Assembly: GCA_013397455.1 (NCBI GenBank) | Contig: VYZB01000222.1 | Location: 1-64,000 of the forward strand | Direction of reading: 5' to 3' | DNA length: 64,000 nt | Source of the DNA: Crotophaga sulcirostris | Lineage: Eukaryota > Chordata > Aves > Cuculiformes > Crotophagidae | Part shown: piece after piece, positions 12,834 to 23,839 of the stretch | How the letters are laid out: the number at the start of each line of letters is the position of its first letter | Position numbering within the stretch: the first letter of the stretch is position 1 | The notes under the pieces: generated by a model | Seen by the model: the letters and a program-made list of their open reading frames with translations, nothing else | Database searches by the model: none | What the model was told of the DNA's origin: nothing | Position numbers and translations under genes: made by a program

Positions 12834-14003
12834 AGGAGAAACCTAGGCACAATTGACTAAAATCTCATGTTAAGGAGAGCACACAGATCTTTTCAGGATT
12901 AAAAAATACACACATATAAAACACCTTACAAACAAAAAATTGGCTTCCCTGCACCTCCCACTCCCCAACTTCCCTCCCCCTGTAGTGACTATGTATGTAT
13001 ATGTACAGTGAGCTGTACCAAAGCTGACTACATATTGGGAGCAAGGGTTCACAGTCCCTTTCAGTGGCCCCTAAGAGAAGGAATGGCTCAGTCCTCTCAT
13101 AAGCTGGTCCCAGGCCATTCACTCACATAGTTCAATGTTGGGAAGCTGTGGCCCATGTCTGAAAGGGCAGCACAGGTTAAACAACAGGGAGTAGCTTAGC
13201 CCTGTTCAGCAATTCTCTTTAGGAGGTGAGCTCTGCAGTGAGAAAATGTGTCTGGAGTGAGAGCTACCTGCAGACCTCACCCAGCAAGCTCACTGTGCGG
13301 TGCTGGGCCCCAGTGGCTGCTCTAAGAGGCTACATTGGTGGAAAGAGCTGGTACATGGGTGGTTTCTTACGCCATATGCTCTGGGGATGGAGTAGAGATG
13401 AAGATGACCTTATGGCAGAGCAGGGACTGGCTGTTAGGACAAATATCTTGGCTTTCACTGGCTTGCAGTCTTGAGAGAGCAGGCAAGAGCTGAATGATGT
13501 GCAGGACCTGGAGAGGACTCTTGTTACTTGCAAGGGATATTGAAGTGTTTTGGTAGGTTAGTGAGAGAAGACACAGGACGTACCTCTTCTGCAGATAAGC
13601 AGAGGATGTTTTTTCTCTCAAGTTGGCAGCTGGCAGCACCCTTTCAGCAGCATTCATGTTGCTTGAAAGATGAGTTTAAAAAGGGGAAAGATTACTTTGA
13701 TTCCACAAGAGTAAATCCTTCTTTTTTAATAGCAGGATATTTGTTCTCACAGGAGAGTCTCTATTTCTGTAACGGATGTCTTGCTTAGAATTGATGACAA
13801 AAGTATCTTGGGAAAACTCCCTAGTCTTCATCAACTGGTTATCTAAGCAATATCCCTGGGCCCCATAGCCAGTCTGCTGCTCTGACTTAGGAATGGGGAA
13901 GGAATTCCAACTTTAGACATGAGACAGCTGTGTGTGGGGGACCACGGATGTCCTTATGTATTGGGAATAGCTATATACACAGTGTCAAAAAATTCAAGTA
14001 GGA

Positions 14004-14009
14004 TTTATT
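14004..14009 (-). terminator. Candidate polyadenylation signal AATAAA (proximal)
   Basis: Minus-strand AATAAA about 580 bases after the GJA5 stop codon. A T-rich then GT-containing stretch (TTTTTTGACACTGTGTAT) follows some 10-30 bases downstream, in the place expected of a downstream processing element. Position and context are seen; use is inferred. Confidence 0.4.
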
Positions 14010-14585
14010 ATATAGGTAAACTGGTATAAAATATGTGGGCTCAGGTAGAGAAAGGGAGGATTAGAAAGAGTGAGAAAAAATGGATAAGAAAGTCTTTCTT
14101 TCATAAAGCCTACTGGTGTGTTTCTTCTCCCTGCAAGGGTGAGGAAGTTCAACTCAGTATAATTGCCAAGCTGATGTAGCACATGTTGTACAGACACCAA
14201 AGAAGATGCAAAGGGGGTTGAGGTCCGCTCGGTCTGTTGAATACAGTGTCGTAGTGGGTACGTGCTGGGCAGCCTCAGGAGTCTGCTGACCTGTGCTCTA
14301 CTGGGCTAAGGGTGGCAAGTCTTCAGTCCCTGTGGTTCCCATGATGAAAATATGGTCGAGAGCTTTGCATCTCAACATTGGTGCCTCTCTTCAATCCATG
14401 TTTCCTGGTGGCTGCCTCTGCCTTAAGCTGTGAGAGCTGTTGTCTGCAATATAAAAATGATGTTCACTGTAAAGGAACAAGAGGGTGTTAAAGCAGAGAG
14501 AGGTGGCAAGAGCCTGGAGCCCACTTTGCAGAAGTCCTACGAAGCGCTGAGACTGCTACTTCTCCTCATCCCTCCTGGAGATGGC

Positions 14586-15695
14586 TCACACAGATAAATC
14601 ATCCGATCTCGCCTTGCTGCTGGCACGGCTGGCCTTGCTGAGCCGGCGTTTCTCATTGAAGTAGTTCTCAGGGAAGGCAGGTGCCGCACATTCGTTGGCC
14701 ACCTCTGGACTCTCCGTATAACTGGACTTAATGAAGGACCCTTCACCAGCAGCATCTTCCTGGCTGTGGACCCTCTCGGTGGCAAAGTTGGCAGTGTTCT
14801 GCTGGGAGGCCATCTTGTTGCTGAATGGGCTGATAAACTTCCCATTGGGACTTGATAAGCACTGGTTAAAATCTGGTGGAGGAGTGTACATCTGGGCCCT
14901 TTCTACTTGTGGAGCAGACTCCAGTCTGGCGGGGGCTGTGCTGGGGCTGGGTTTGTAAGAGCGGGAGCACCTCTCTTTGGCTTTCTTCCAGCCCAAGTGG
15001 TACAACTCAGCTAGACTGAGGAACAGGGAGAGCACTGCCACAGCCAGCATGAAGATGATGAACACGTTCTTCTCTGTGGGACGGGAAACATAGCAGTTGA
15101 CGGGGTGGGGGCAAGGTGCCCGCTGGCAGACATACAGGGTCTCCAGGAAGATCCCATACAAGATATACTGTCCTACAATGAAGGCCACCTCCATGGCAGT
15201 GCGAATCAAAATGCTGTAGACGTAGGTGTTCAGCAGACTGCCTCTGAGTATGATTTTGCCTCCTGATTCATCCCAGCAAGACAGCTCAGCCTTCTCTGCC
15301 ACGGGACACTTCTGCTGGTAGTATGTGTCACCATTGTTTTTCATCTCCTGGGCCTCTATTTCTGCCTCCTTCATCTTCCTCTTCTCCTCCATACGCACTG
15401 TGTGCATTGCGTGGCCCATATACACCAGAGATGGGGTGGAGACAAAGATGATCTGGAGGACCCAAAACCGGACATGGGAGATGGGGAAAGCCTTGTCGTA
15501 GCAGACATTCTCGCAACCAGGCTGCTGGGTGTCACACATGAAGTCAGATTGCTCGTCTCCCCAGGACGACTCAGCCGCTGTACCCAGCACCAGCATCCGG
15601 AAGATGAAGAGGACGGTCAACCAGACTTTCCCCACCACTGTCGAGTGTTTGTGAACCTCCTCGAGGAACTCTCCCAGGAAACTCCAGTCTCCCAT
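14586..15695 (-). CDS. GJA5: Gap junction alpha-5 protein (connexin 40; avian Cx42)
   Basis: Complete 369-residue connexin. Six such subunits form a connexon in the plasma membrane, and two connexons dock to make a gap junction channel that passes ions and small metabolites. In vertebrates this paralogue serves atrial muscle, the conduction system and arterial endothelium (family knowledge). Seen here: N-terminus [19 protein letters not shown]; four membrane segments at about 23-45, 76-98, 155-185 and 208-230; first extracellular loop with C54, C61, C65 (C-X6-C-X3-C); second loop with C190, C195, C201 (C-X4-C-X5-C) and SRPTEKN. The tail holds [10 protein letters not shown] (271-280) and a Ser/Arg-rich end finishing [29 protein letters not shown] and the terminal DDLSV separate it from GJA1, GJA8 and GJA4. 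The ATG is the first in the exon, 53 bases after a splice acceptor, as in single-coding-exon connexins. No frameshift or missing cysteine. Confidence 0.98.
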   Translation of the reverse strand: MGDWSFLGEFLEEVHKHSTVVGKVWLTVLFIFRMLVLGTAAESSWGDEQSDFMCDTQQPGCENVCYDKAFPISHVRFWVLQIIFVSTPSLVYMGHAMHTVRMEEKRKMKEAEIEAQEMKNNGDTYYQQKCPVAEKAELSCWDESGGKIILRGSLLNTYVYSILIRTAMEVAFIVGQYILYGIFLETLYVCQRAPCPHPVNCYVSRPTEKNVFIIFMLAVAVLSLFLSLAELYHLGWKKAKERCSRSYKPSPSTAPARLESAPQVERAQMYTPPPDFNQCLSSPNGKFISPFSNKMASQQNTANFATERVHSQEDAAGEGSFIKSSYTESPEVANECAAPAFPENYFNEKRRLSKASRASSKARSDDLSV

Positions 15696-15775
15696 TTTTG
15701 CTCACCAGGAGGGGTGAGAAGTCTTGAAGGGAGAATTCGATGCAGCCTCTGTGGGAGAAAATAGAAGAAATTCTA
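15696..15775 (-). other. GJA5: GJA5 5' UTR part of exon 2 and splice acceptor
   Basis: Read on the minus strand, a run of pyrimidines ending TTTTCTCCCACAG occupies about 15775-15749. The exon would begin at 15748 with AGGCTGCATC, giving 53 bases of 5' UTR before the ATG at 15695. Connexin genes typically carry their whole coding region on one exon, with an intron just upstream of the start codon. This acceptor matches that layout and shows that the promoter and first exon lie at higher window coordinates. Confidence 0.85.
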
Positions 15776-15895
15776 AGGAGGGTTAGGAAATGCCCAACGG
15801 GGAATGCATGGAATGAAATTATTTGCTTTGTGTCAAAGGAAATGTCTTAATTTGACCTGAAATGAATGAGGTCTGGTTTGCTGAAAACAACAAGT

Positions 15896-15935
15896 TATGT
15901 TTTGTTTTGTTTTGTTTGTTTGTTTCTTTGTTTTA
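15896..15935. repeat. (TTTTG)n/(TTTG)n microsatellite
   Basis: Three or four TTTTG units run into TTTG units with one interruption, about 150 bases from the GJA5 acceptor, inside the presumed first intron. Confidence 0.85.
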
Positions 15936-16714
15936 ATTCAGCTACTGAAACAAAAAGTGATCTCTTTTACATAATCCAACTACAACCTGTTTTGGGCTGC
16001 CAAAACTTTGAGGGTGAGCCAGCTTTTTTTCTTGGTTCACAATATCCTTTCTCTGCTGTCTTCATATTGCATCCTCTGCAGACTGTAGTTAAAGCAGTAT
16101 TCACCTGCTTGCAAACTGCCCTCTGGGGAATCCTTAATGAGCTGATGTCCTGGGAGATAAGGTTGGAGTCTACAGTTTGATCTGAGCAGTGCCTTGGCAC
16201 TTTCGTATGTGGCCTCTGTAATACTTGCACCGACACCTGGAACATGCTTGCAGCTCAGGGCTTCATTGCTTGATGCCACCACTGAAAGAAATAGAGAGAA
16301 AACCTTGCTGCTGCCCACCTGCCCCTGGCCCATAGGTTTTGCTCTGATTTTGCAGTATTGCCAGCTGCAAGCATTTCATTTACAAGCTGCAAATGTTTTG
16401 GGAGTGTAAAGACTTTGGTGAGCTGAACCAGTCCTGTAAACCCAATCTGCTGCCAGCCTGTCACATCTCTCTGAGAGGGAACTGCTGCAAAATCTAAATG
16501 GTGAGTCTTGCTTCCTCCTCTTTTCTTAAGCTCTGAGACAAAATTTACAGTTCAAATGACACAGGCAAAGAAAAAAGCCTTCTTTGAAATGCCTCGCAAG
16601 GACCAGCAGCTCCTGGGAACTGTTGTTTGGTAGGTGGTCTGATGAAAGGAAAGGTTTGATGGGCTGGTAGTAAGATTGCAACATGAGGATGTAGGAGAGC
16701 CTGCTTCAGTTTAG

Positions 16715-16775
16715 TTTCTGACTCTGATTGATAGACTGTTTCTGGCCAAGTCACTTAACCCTCTGGATAAAAAGA
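16715..16775 (+). repeat. MIR-type SINE core fragment
   Basis: CTGGCCAAGTCACTTAACCCTCT matches, split here, the MIR core phrase GGGCAAGTCACTTAACC-TCT. The preceding TTTCTGACTCTGATTG is compatible with the upstream part. It lies inside the presumed GJA5 intron, opposite in strand to the gene. Confidence 0.6.
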
Positions 16776-16789
16776 GAAAGATGGATTTA

Positions 16790-19700
16790 ATCCATCTTTT
16801 GTGGGGCTCTGTGGGAGTGCTTGAGCAATCATTTGATCCAGTTATACTCACCATACTTAGATTCCCAGGGCACTGCAAAGCTCTCCCTTGTGCATGAGTT
16901 AAGGGCTAGGTGTTATAAAGTGCACAGTATTACCTTGGATATAATGTTCTCCCACAGTCACTCTTTTTGAAAATATCCTTTTAATAAATAAATGAAAAAC
17001 CTCGTAATCATCATAATGAAATATTAAAAGCACTAGGCAAGGTAAATCCCAAAGCCATAGGGACCAAAAGTGTTAACTCTCCTTCTTTATTGTCCCTTGT
17101 CTTGTCTTTAAGAGCCAATTACTTTTACTGTAGCAAGAGTGTCTGTGGAGAGTAGACACAGTTAAACGCTGAGAATTTACAGCAGCAATATTGTGTAGAT
17201 TTCCTGTGAGCAAAAGCTGGAGAACAGAGAGAGATGCTTGCTGAGGGAACAATATCCCCTTCTCTAGTTACATACATGGTATAATTTAATGTAGCAGCAC
17301 ACACAATGATTTATGTTGTCACTTGTTTATGTGCACTGTCCATCTACAGGGATGGATGTGACAAAGATCAAAAGTCAAATCCTTAAACTTCTTGCACTGC
17401 TGAGGGCTGCTGTCAGAAAAGGTGAGGATTGCCCAGGTAAGAAGATGGGGAGGTGGCCACTTGCTGCCCCACCGCTAGTTGGAAGCTGTGTGAGGAGGGA
17501 GAAGGGTCATGCCAGGAAGCAAGGGATGGGTTTTGGCTCTTTCTTGCTTTGGCAGGCATGCTGCAGTCATGCTGATGGTGGCTGCTCAGAGTATACTTAA
17601 GCTTTCATCTGCTGCCAGCCCTGTACTGGAGGAGCAGCAACACTGCACATCAGCTAGTCTTTCTGACTCCTCTGCACTGGTAAAACAGGCAAATCCATGG
17701 GTCGATCTTATCTCCTGAAATGCCTTTGGTGCAATTATTACATTTTGGAGAAATTGGCTTATGGCTTCAACTGTGGGCATCAGGGGAGTACATACTGGCA
17801 GATAAATGAGTGATGGGGAAGTATTTACAGATAACTGCATTGAAATCAAGATTTATTTTTTTTTCCAGAGTGCAGAAAAGGCAACCAGCTACATATAGTT
17901 CACTGTACAAGTGCATAACACAACTGCACATGTGTAATATTCCTTCCAAGGCAGCAAGAACAATGGTATGTGTCCTCATTTTTCCAGGTGAGTTTGGGTT
18001 ATTTGCAGGTGCCCCTTTTGCTCCTGCTTTTGCTGGTTGACAGCTGACTTTTCTTGATTCACCTTGGCATAAAAATGGATATGGTTCTCCCTGGCTGTGC
18101 TAAGGATGAGTTTTCCTTCCTACCGTTTGTGTGCAATCACAGGCTGAGCACCTCTTCCCATCAGTTTTACCATGTGCAGGTAGTTTGGGGTTTTACTATG
18201 GCTTATTATCCTCAGGGAAGAGACAGGTAGACACTTGCAAATTAAAAAAAATCTACATGTACAGAACATGAAGTTGGCAAATGTAAGTGCAAGAGGAGTC
18301 CAGAAATAAAAAAAGATTAATGGATTTGAGAAGAACAGTAATTTACCCATCTCACACATGCACAAAATTTTCCAAAAGGAGGCAAATTAGAAGGATCCAA
18401 AGCTGGCAACCCTGAGGTTAAGGCTAGATATTAGGGCTGTTCCCTCTGCCCTTCCTGCTGGCTGTACAGGCTGTTTAAAGGAGAGGCTGTCCAAAGAGCC
18501 AAGTGCCTCCTGATCATCCTGCTACAGTCCAACAGGGAGGCTGCTGCAAGGGGGTAGGTGGCCACAGGAAAATAGGTGTTGGATACCAAGAGAAGGGGTT
18601 TCCCTCCTAGAGCCGTGTTTTTGACTCAAGAGGTTTTTAGTTATTATCAAGCTATTCTTGCAATGCCAATCCTAGGGCCTCCTAGAACAGAAGAGAGCAT
18701 CTAGCACTCTGCTGCCAGCAAGCGAAGAAGGATTGTTGTCACCTCCTGACAGCTTTTTCTGGCTGTGCAGGACTGCCTCTGACCTAGTCTTTCTCCTCAG
18801 GGCTTTACTATTCTTGGAAATTTTCTGTACAGTTCCTTTTCCTCATTCCCAGACTACTGCTGTCCCTGTATGCTTTGACCTCTCAGCATGTGAGCATCTG
18901 CGGCCTTTTATATTCCTAGTTTGGACTCAATCAGACAAATCTTGTCTCACTGTGGTGTGACTCGGCAAAAAACACTTCTGGGTATCTTTGTGGGGTCTCA
19001 GCACCTGATAGCAGACTGTCTTGACAGCAGAGTCATGCATATTCATGCAGAATTATGGGCTGTGCCACTGCCTGGCCGTGTTTGGTTGTCAGCTTTCTGC
19101 TGGATCAACAAAGGAGCTGTGCACAGCCAGGGGACCTCAGCACTGTGAAACGTGTATGTGACAAAGACCAGCACAACCTGGCACAAACCCAGCCATGTGG
19201 CCATCGTGGCTTAATCATCACCTGGAATGCTACTAAAGCTGGGGAAAACCGAATATCACACTGCAGGCCAGGCATGGATTCCACCTAGCTCTGGGCTGCC
19301 TTGTGACTGCCAAATTCCATGATAAAAATACCCTAGTGGGGAGTGGGGACAGCACCTGCCAGTATGCCAGGCTGCCTTGCCAGCCATGGACTTGTCTCCA
19401 CTATCCTTTTTTTGTGCTACCTTTTTCTGTGGGAAGGGAAGTGTCCGTTGTTTTCAGAGTGGTTTTGCCCGGCCTCGTGGTGATGCTGTGTGACCTGAAT
19501 GACAGGCGAGCATTTTGCATTGCTGCCGGTCGCTTTGTCTAGCACGCTTATTCTGCACAGACCAGCTGGGGCTTTGGGGAACAGCTAGGAAATTCACACC
19601 AAAGAAGCAGGAGGGCTGTTCCTGCACAGTCCTCTTTTTTTTATGAGTTTATTTCCCCTGGAATTTTCAGAAAGAAAATTTTCCCCTCTTTAGAAGACAG

Positions 19701-22190
19701 GCAAGACTATCAGGGCGATATAAATAGCTGAGCTTGACACTTCACAGGTGTCAGGAGGTTGCCATCTCTGCAGGATGTTTCTAAAATAAAGTGGAGAGCC
19801 TGATTACGATGCTGTTTCTGCTCTCCCTCGCTGGGCTCACCTCTTCCCTTTGGCAGGTCCCAAGCACACAAGGAGGCTCTCTAAGGAAGGCTCCTTTGCG
19901 TGTGGGAAGCCTGGTTCACAGGGAGCAGGAGAGTAATGAAGACAAAGACATGGGGTGTTTTTTTTTCCCAATCTGCGTGTGAGATTTGCTCAATTGAATA
20001 CAAATGTGTGTATCTGATAGTTAATGAAATGTGCTAACAAACTAGAAGGCTGGGGCCCAAGATGCCGTGAAGAGGCACAGGGTATTATATACAGGCCATG
20101 CAGCAAGCCCAGCCCCTCTGGGCTCCTGAATGGGGAGGCAGCTGTCTTCTTCAGGTACTGGGTCCATGAGAAGTGACAGCCCCGTGCAATGAGACATCCA
20201 GGCCAGCAGTGGCACGGTCAGTGCCTAGGAACTGCTTATGGCCTTCTTTCCTCCAGCTGTGTCATCTTATAGCAGGTCCAGGCAAGCATGTGGCACAAGA
20301 GATTGTTACTGTGGGAGTATGAGGGCAGAGATCTTTTCCCTCATGTTGACAATTGTCAGGCTGCAGCCAGATCTGAGTGGTCCCTACACTGCAAAATTGA
20401 ATGCTCACGCACCTGTAGAAGCCTGGGAAGGACACTTTCAGCCCTGCACTGGAGGTCAGTTAACGCTCCTTTGCTACACAGCAAAGTTTTACTTAAGGAT
20501 CTCCAGCACCCACATCTGCTTCTATAGACTGTAACCCTTCTCTCCTGTGCCCTGGGACAATACTCTCTTGGTGACCTGAGAGAAATCCTTCTCATAGTAC
20601 CCTTCTATGGCAGGTACGCCTGGCAGAACTCTTTTTTTTTTTTTCTTTTGGCGCTTTTCTAAGAGACAAGCATCTCGTTACTGCTTGCAGAGCTTGCAGA
20701 CGTGGTCGGTGCCCAAAAGGAAGAAACAGCTTTTTCGATGTACATATGAAATGTGCTTCTGCTGCCAGAATCTGGTCAGGAAACATTCTGGGGGCACATG
20801 GCTCACAACAATAAAAGACAAATTAAGTTAGAAATGCACTGTCCAGTTGGGTGTGGTGCTTTGAAATCCAGAGGCTTTTCATAGCTTTGTGACATAGAGT
20901 GATGCTAAAGCCCACCTCAGCAGGTATCTTTTTGTTCCCTGTTACTGACATTGGCTCCTTCATACATGTATACAAGCAATGACCCATTAGGTATTTTTGT
21001 CCAAGCACCATCCTTCTGGCTTCATATATACATGCATGTGCTTATGATAAATTTCTGCCTGAACTAGGCTAGTTCTTCAGCCAAATTTGTAACTCAGATT
21101 TGCGCATGAATCTGGAATAAATGGATTTGTACTACTTGATGCCTTTTTTAAAAAAAAAATCTGACATGTTTGCATAGGTTCCATTCTAGTTCCTTGAGTT
21201 CAAAGTACTGTGTTGAACCAGTATCAGGGGGAGTGACTTTGACTTCAGTGCTCAAATCTCATGGGAGAGGCAGAGCTCTGTGTTAAAAGCTCCTGTCTTA
21301 GAAGACAGACATCCAGTATTTGCCATCTCTCTGCTCCTCCTGAGTTCTCTGCAATTCCTCTAAGGGTCATACTACTATCCAGACCACTAGTCCTGCAGAG
21401 ACCTTGTTATTCCTTGATGAGGTGCGCTTTCCCCCGCCTCTCCAAATGTGGAAAATCTCAGAGTTCACAAAAAAGTGAGTAGGTGAGAAGATAAGGGAGC
21501 TGAGTGACCTGTCGCCTCCTGAACACACACACACAAAACCCTGACGCACACAGAAACACAGACAGAGGGAAATCACTCAACACCTCCAAGTGTGTCCATC
21601 GGGGAAGGGTCACACACGTGATGACAGTGTTATGTAGAATATTTTCATCTGAAGCTATGGTAGAGGCTTTAGACTCCCATTTAGCTGAATTTTTATTACT
21701 TGTCTATCCAGGATATCTAATGCTATTCTTTACCCTCCCTTGTCCAGGTTTGATCTGTGTTTTCTTATATTCAAATTTTAGGGACAAGCTCTGCCTGAAG
21801 TAGATGCAGGAGACCAAGAACAGAAAAGACCTTGAACTCAAATGAGTCAAGTTGAGCAATGAATTCGTCTCACTGTGTTTGAAAAGCCTGCGTCACATAG
21901 TTACATGGTAGTGGTATCCAGGCTTACACTTAGCATGCAGGCAGCACCCAGTAATTCTCTTGGGATTCTCTCTCTTTGCCTTAGAGACAAACACGTCCTT
22001 AGAGTGCAACAAACATGACAAAACTGGACTTGAGATAAGTTAAATGAAGGTTCCCATGTGCTTTTTGTTAGGAAAAAATACATCAGTTCTCTCTCTGATG
22101 TAAATGCTGAAAAAAGGCTGATGGATATTACTCAGCACACTCCTTAACTAACAGGATGAAGAGCATCCAGTTCAGGATTACAGTCAGCTT
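16790..22190. other. Presumed GJA5 first intron or upstream flank
   Basis: No gene recognised. Exon-like segments on the plus strand at 17350-17436 and 17869-17987 and a TATA-like region at 19.72 kb are described separately. A short (AC)n run lies at 21522-21536. Confidence 0.5.
19719..19753 (+). promoter_or_regulatory. Candidate TATA box with adjacent T-box-like inverted repeat
   Basis: TATAAATAG at 19719-19727 is followed eight bases later by TGACAC (19735-19740), a 7-base spacer and GTGTCA (19748-19753), a perfect 6-bp inverted repeat. AGGTGTCA is close to the T-box half site AGGTGTGA, and on the minus strand CTATTTATAT is one base from a MEF2 site. T-box factors regulate GJA5 in heart (established), so the site is a plausible regulatory element. 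Such short motifs also arise by chance. Confidence 0.25.
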
Positions 22191-22194
22191 CTTT

Positions 22195-22300
22195 TTCTTT
22201 GCAGGGAGAAGCTAACCTATATGAATTTGCAGATGATGCTAAATTGGGCAGTGGTGCGTACAGGAGAGGGGACAGCCAAACAAGGCAGAGGGAGGTCTGC
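22195..22300 (+). repeat. Possible CR1 ORF2 relic
   Basis: Translated, the stretch includes YEFADDAKLGSG, close to the FADDTKLGG reverse-transcriptase catalytic block of CR1 ORF2. A second CR1-like phrase, CAGACTGGAGAGGT, lies near 22531. Nothing convincing links them, so the copy is badly decayed or partly chance. Confidence 0.4.
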
Positions 22301-22926
22301 AAAACAGAAATGTGATGAGAAATTTAGGGGCTGCTGTTCCTGAGCTCTGCTGAGAGAAGCTGATCTTAAGCACTTCTTAGTCAGTGGGGGAGGCTGGTAT
22401 AAGGAGACATGACAGTGGTGGCAGGCATCACATTGGGCCCAATACAGCAACAAAACCCCTACCCATGTGATTTTAAGATGGTTCATAGACTACATGAGAT
22501 GCACCTTGTTATAGTGTTGAAATAAAACAGACTGGAGAGGTAGTGGGAAAAGGAGAGGGCTCTCATTCAGACTTTTTCCATCCTTTCTTCCTCTTGCTGT
22601 TTATCACTTCCCCATTGCTCTCCTACAGTCAAGCTCTCCCCTGCAGAGCCTTGACTCAGCTTTTTGGTAGTTTTGACCACTTAACTCTCTATAGCACCCA
22701 GACTGCTAATGCTTTCAGCTTTAGAAAGGGGAAATTTTCAGTGACTATCTACTTCCCACTTAGTACTACCTTGTCAAGTCTCATTTCTTCCTTCTTTCTA
22801 AAAATCCGTAGGATTCTTTTCACACTCCAACCTCATTGTTGGATCCTTGCCTCAAGTGTTTAATTTCTCACTCAGGGTGAAGTCTGGCTACAGCTTGTGA
22901 ATGGATTATTTTATATACACAGTGTA

Positions 22927-22931
<5 letters not shown>

Positions 22932-22978
<47 letters not shown>
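22932..22978. repeat. (AT)n(CA)n microsatellite
   Basis: An uninterrupted 39-base AT/TA run (22932-22970) followed by four CA units. It is the longest simple repeat in the window and, being self-complementary, is likely to vary in length between individuals. Confidence 0.95.
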
Positions 22979-23324
22979 AAAACTCCCCCCTTTAAAAATA
23001 TTAGATTTGCAAACTACAGCAGTAGGGAGTTAGGAAATGCTAGTTACTGTTCTCAGTAATCTTAATTCAATCTCTTTGTGCCTGTGCCTTATAGCTTTCA
23101 GTCTTTAACCACATCCTCACATTGTCACCTCATTCTTTGCACAGGATGCCTGCCTTGTTATGTGCCAGCCTGGCTGAGGCTTTCTTGAACAGCAGCTATT
23201 CAATGTTTTGTTTTCTCCTCATTGTTCAGTGGGTGGCCTGTGCCTCATTTACTGTACATTATTCAAGTTCAGTTCTAAAGACAGAATTATTAGTTTCCTC
23301 ATGGATTTTCCTATGGCTTTCATC

Positions 23325-23440
23325 ACAACAGTATCTGATTGCTTCACAATTATTAAATTACTTATATTCATTACCACCTGGAGGTGAGGAGATTGTATTA
23401 GATCGACTTTACAGCTGAGGAACTAAGACAGTCAGAGATT
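23325..23440 (-). repeat. MIR-type SINE (antisense)
   Basis: In order: ATCTGATTGCTTCACAATTA, TACCACCTGGAGGTGAGGAG and TTTACAGCTGAGGAACTAAG, followed by CAGAGATTAA. These follow the antisense amniote MIR sequence (atctgagtgcttcacaa..., cc-tgtgaggtag, tttacagatgaggaactgag, cagagagattaa) in order. Confidence 0.7.
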
Positions 23441-23839
23441 AAAATAAAAAATATTCATTCATTTTTGAAGTTGTTTGGTGATGTTGCTAATCTAGGGTTT
23501 TTTTTCAATATACCGAACACCATATAACATATGTTCAAAGCAGAACTCTGTCTGGTTAATGCTGGAGTGGGAGAGTTTATCACTTCTACCAGTTGGACCA
23601 CATCTAGAAGTCAGATATATCCAGAAGACGAGAGACACCACTGAGGGGGCATTTGTGAAGAAACATGGCTTAAGTGATTGGCCCCATCATGATAGAGGAA
23701 ACTGGAGTAAGAAGCAAGAGTTAACTCCAGTCCTTTTGGATAGCTTTATCAGATTTTAAACTGGAGACAGTTTTTCTCCCATTCCACTGTTCCCTTCCTT
23801 CTTCACTAGATATCTGAATGTGACCGAAGACCGTGCAGC

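Larger units (their letters stand above)
12800..14585 (-). other. GJA5: Probable GJA5 3' UTR (downstream end uncertain)
   Basis: The stretch after the stop codon holds no recognisable gene on either strand. Its extent is inferred from two AATAAA signals on the minus strand. Use of the nearer (14009-14004) gives a 3' UTR of about 0.6 kb; use of the farther (12833-12828) gives about 1.75 kb. Both could be used. No repeat family was recognised here. Confidence 0.5.

Noticed and set aside
1..14000. ACP6 downstream of GJA5
   Set aside because: Expected from synteny, but no histidine acid phosphatase signature was found on either strand. It probably lies beyond the left edge.
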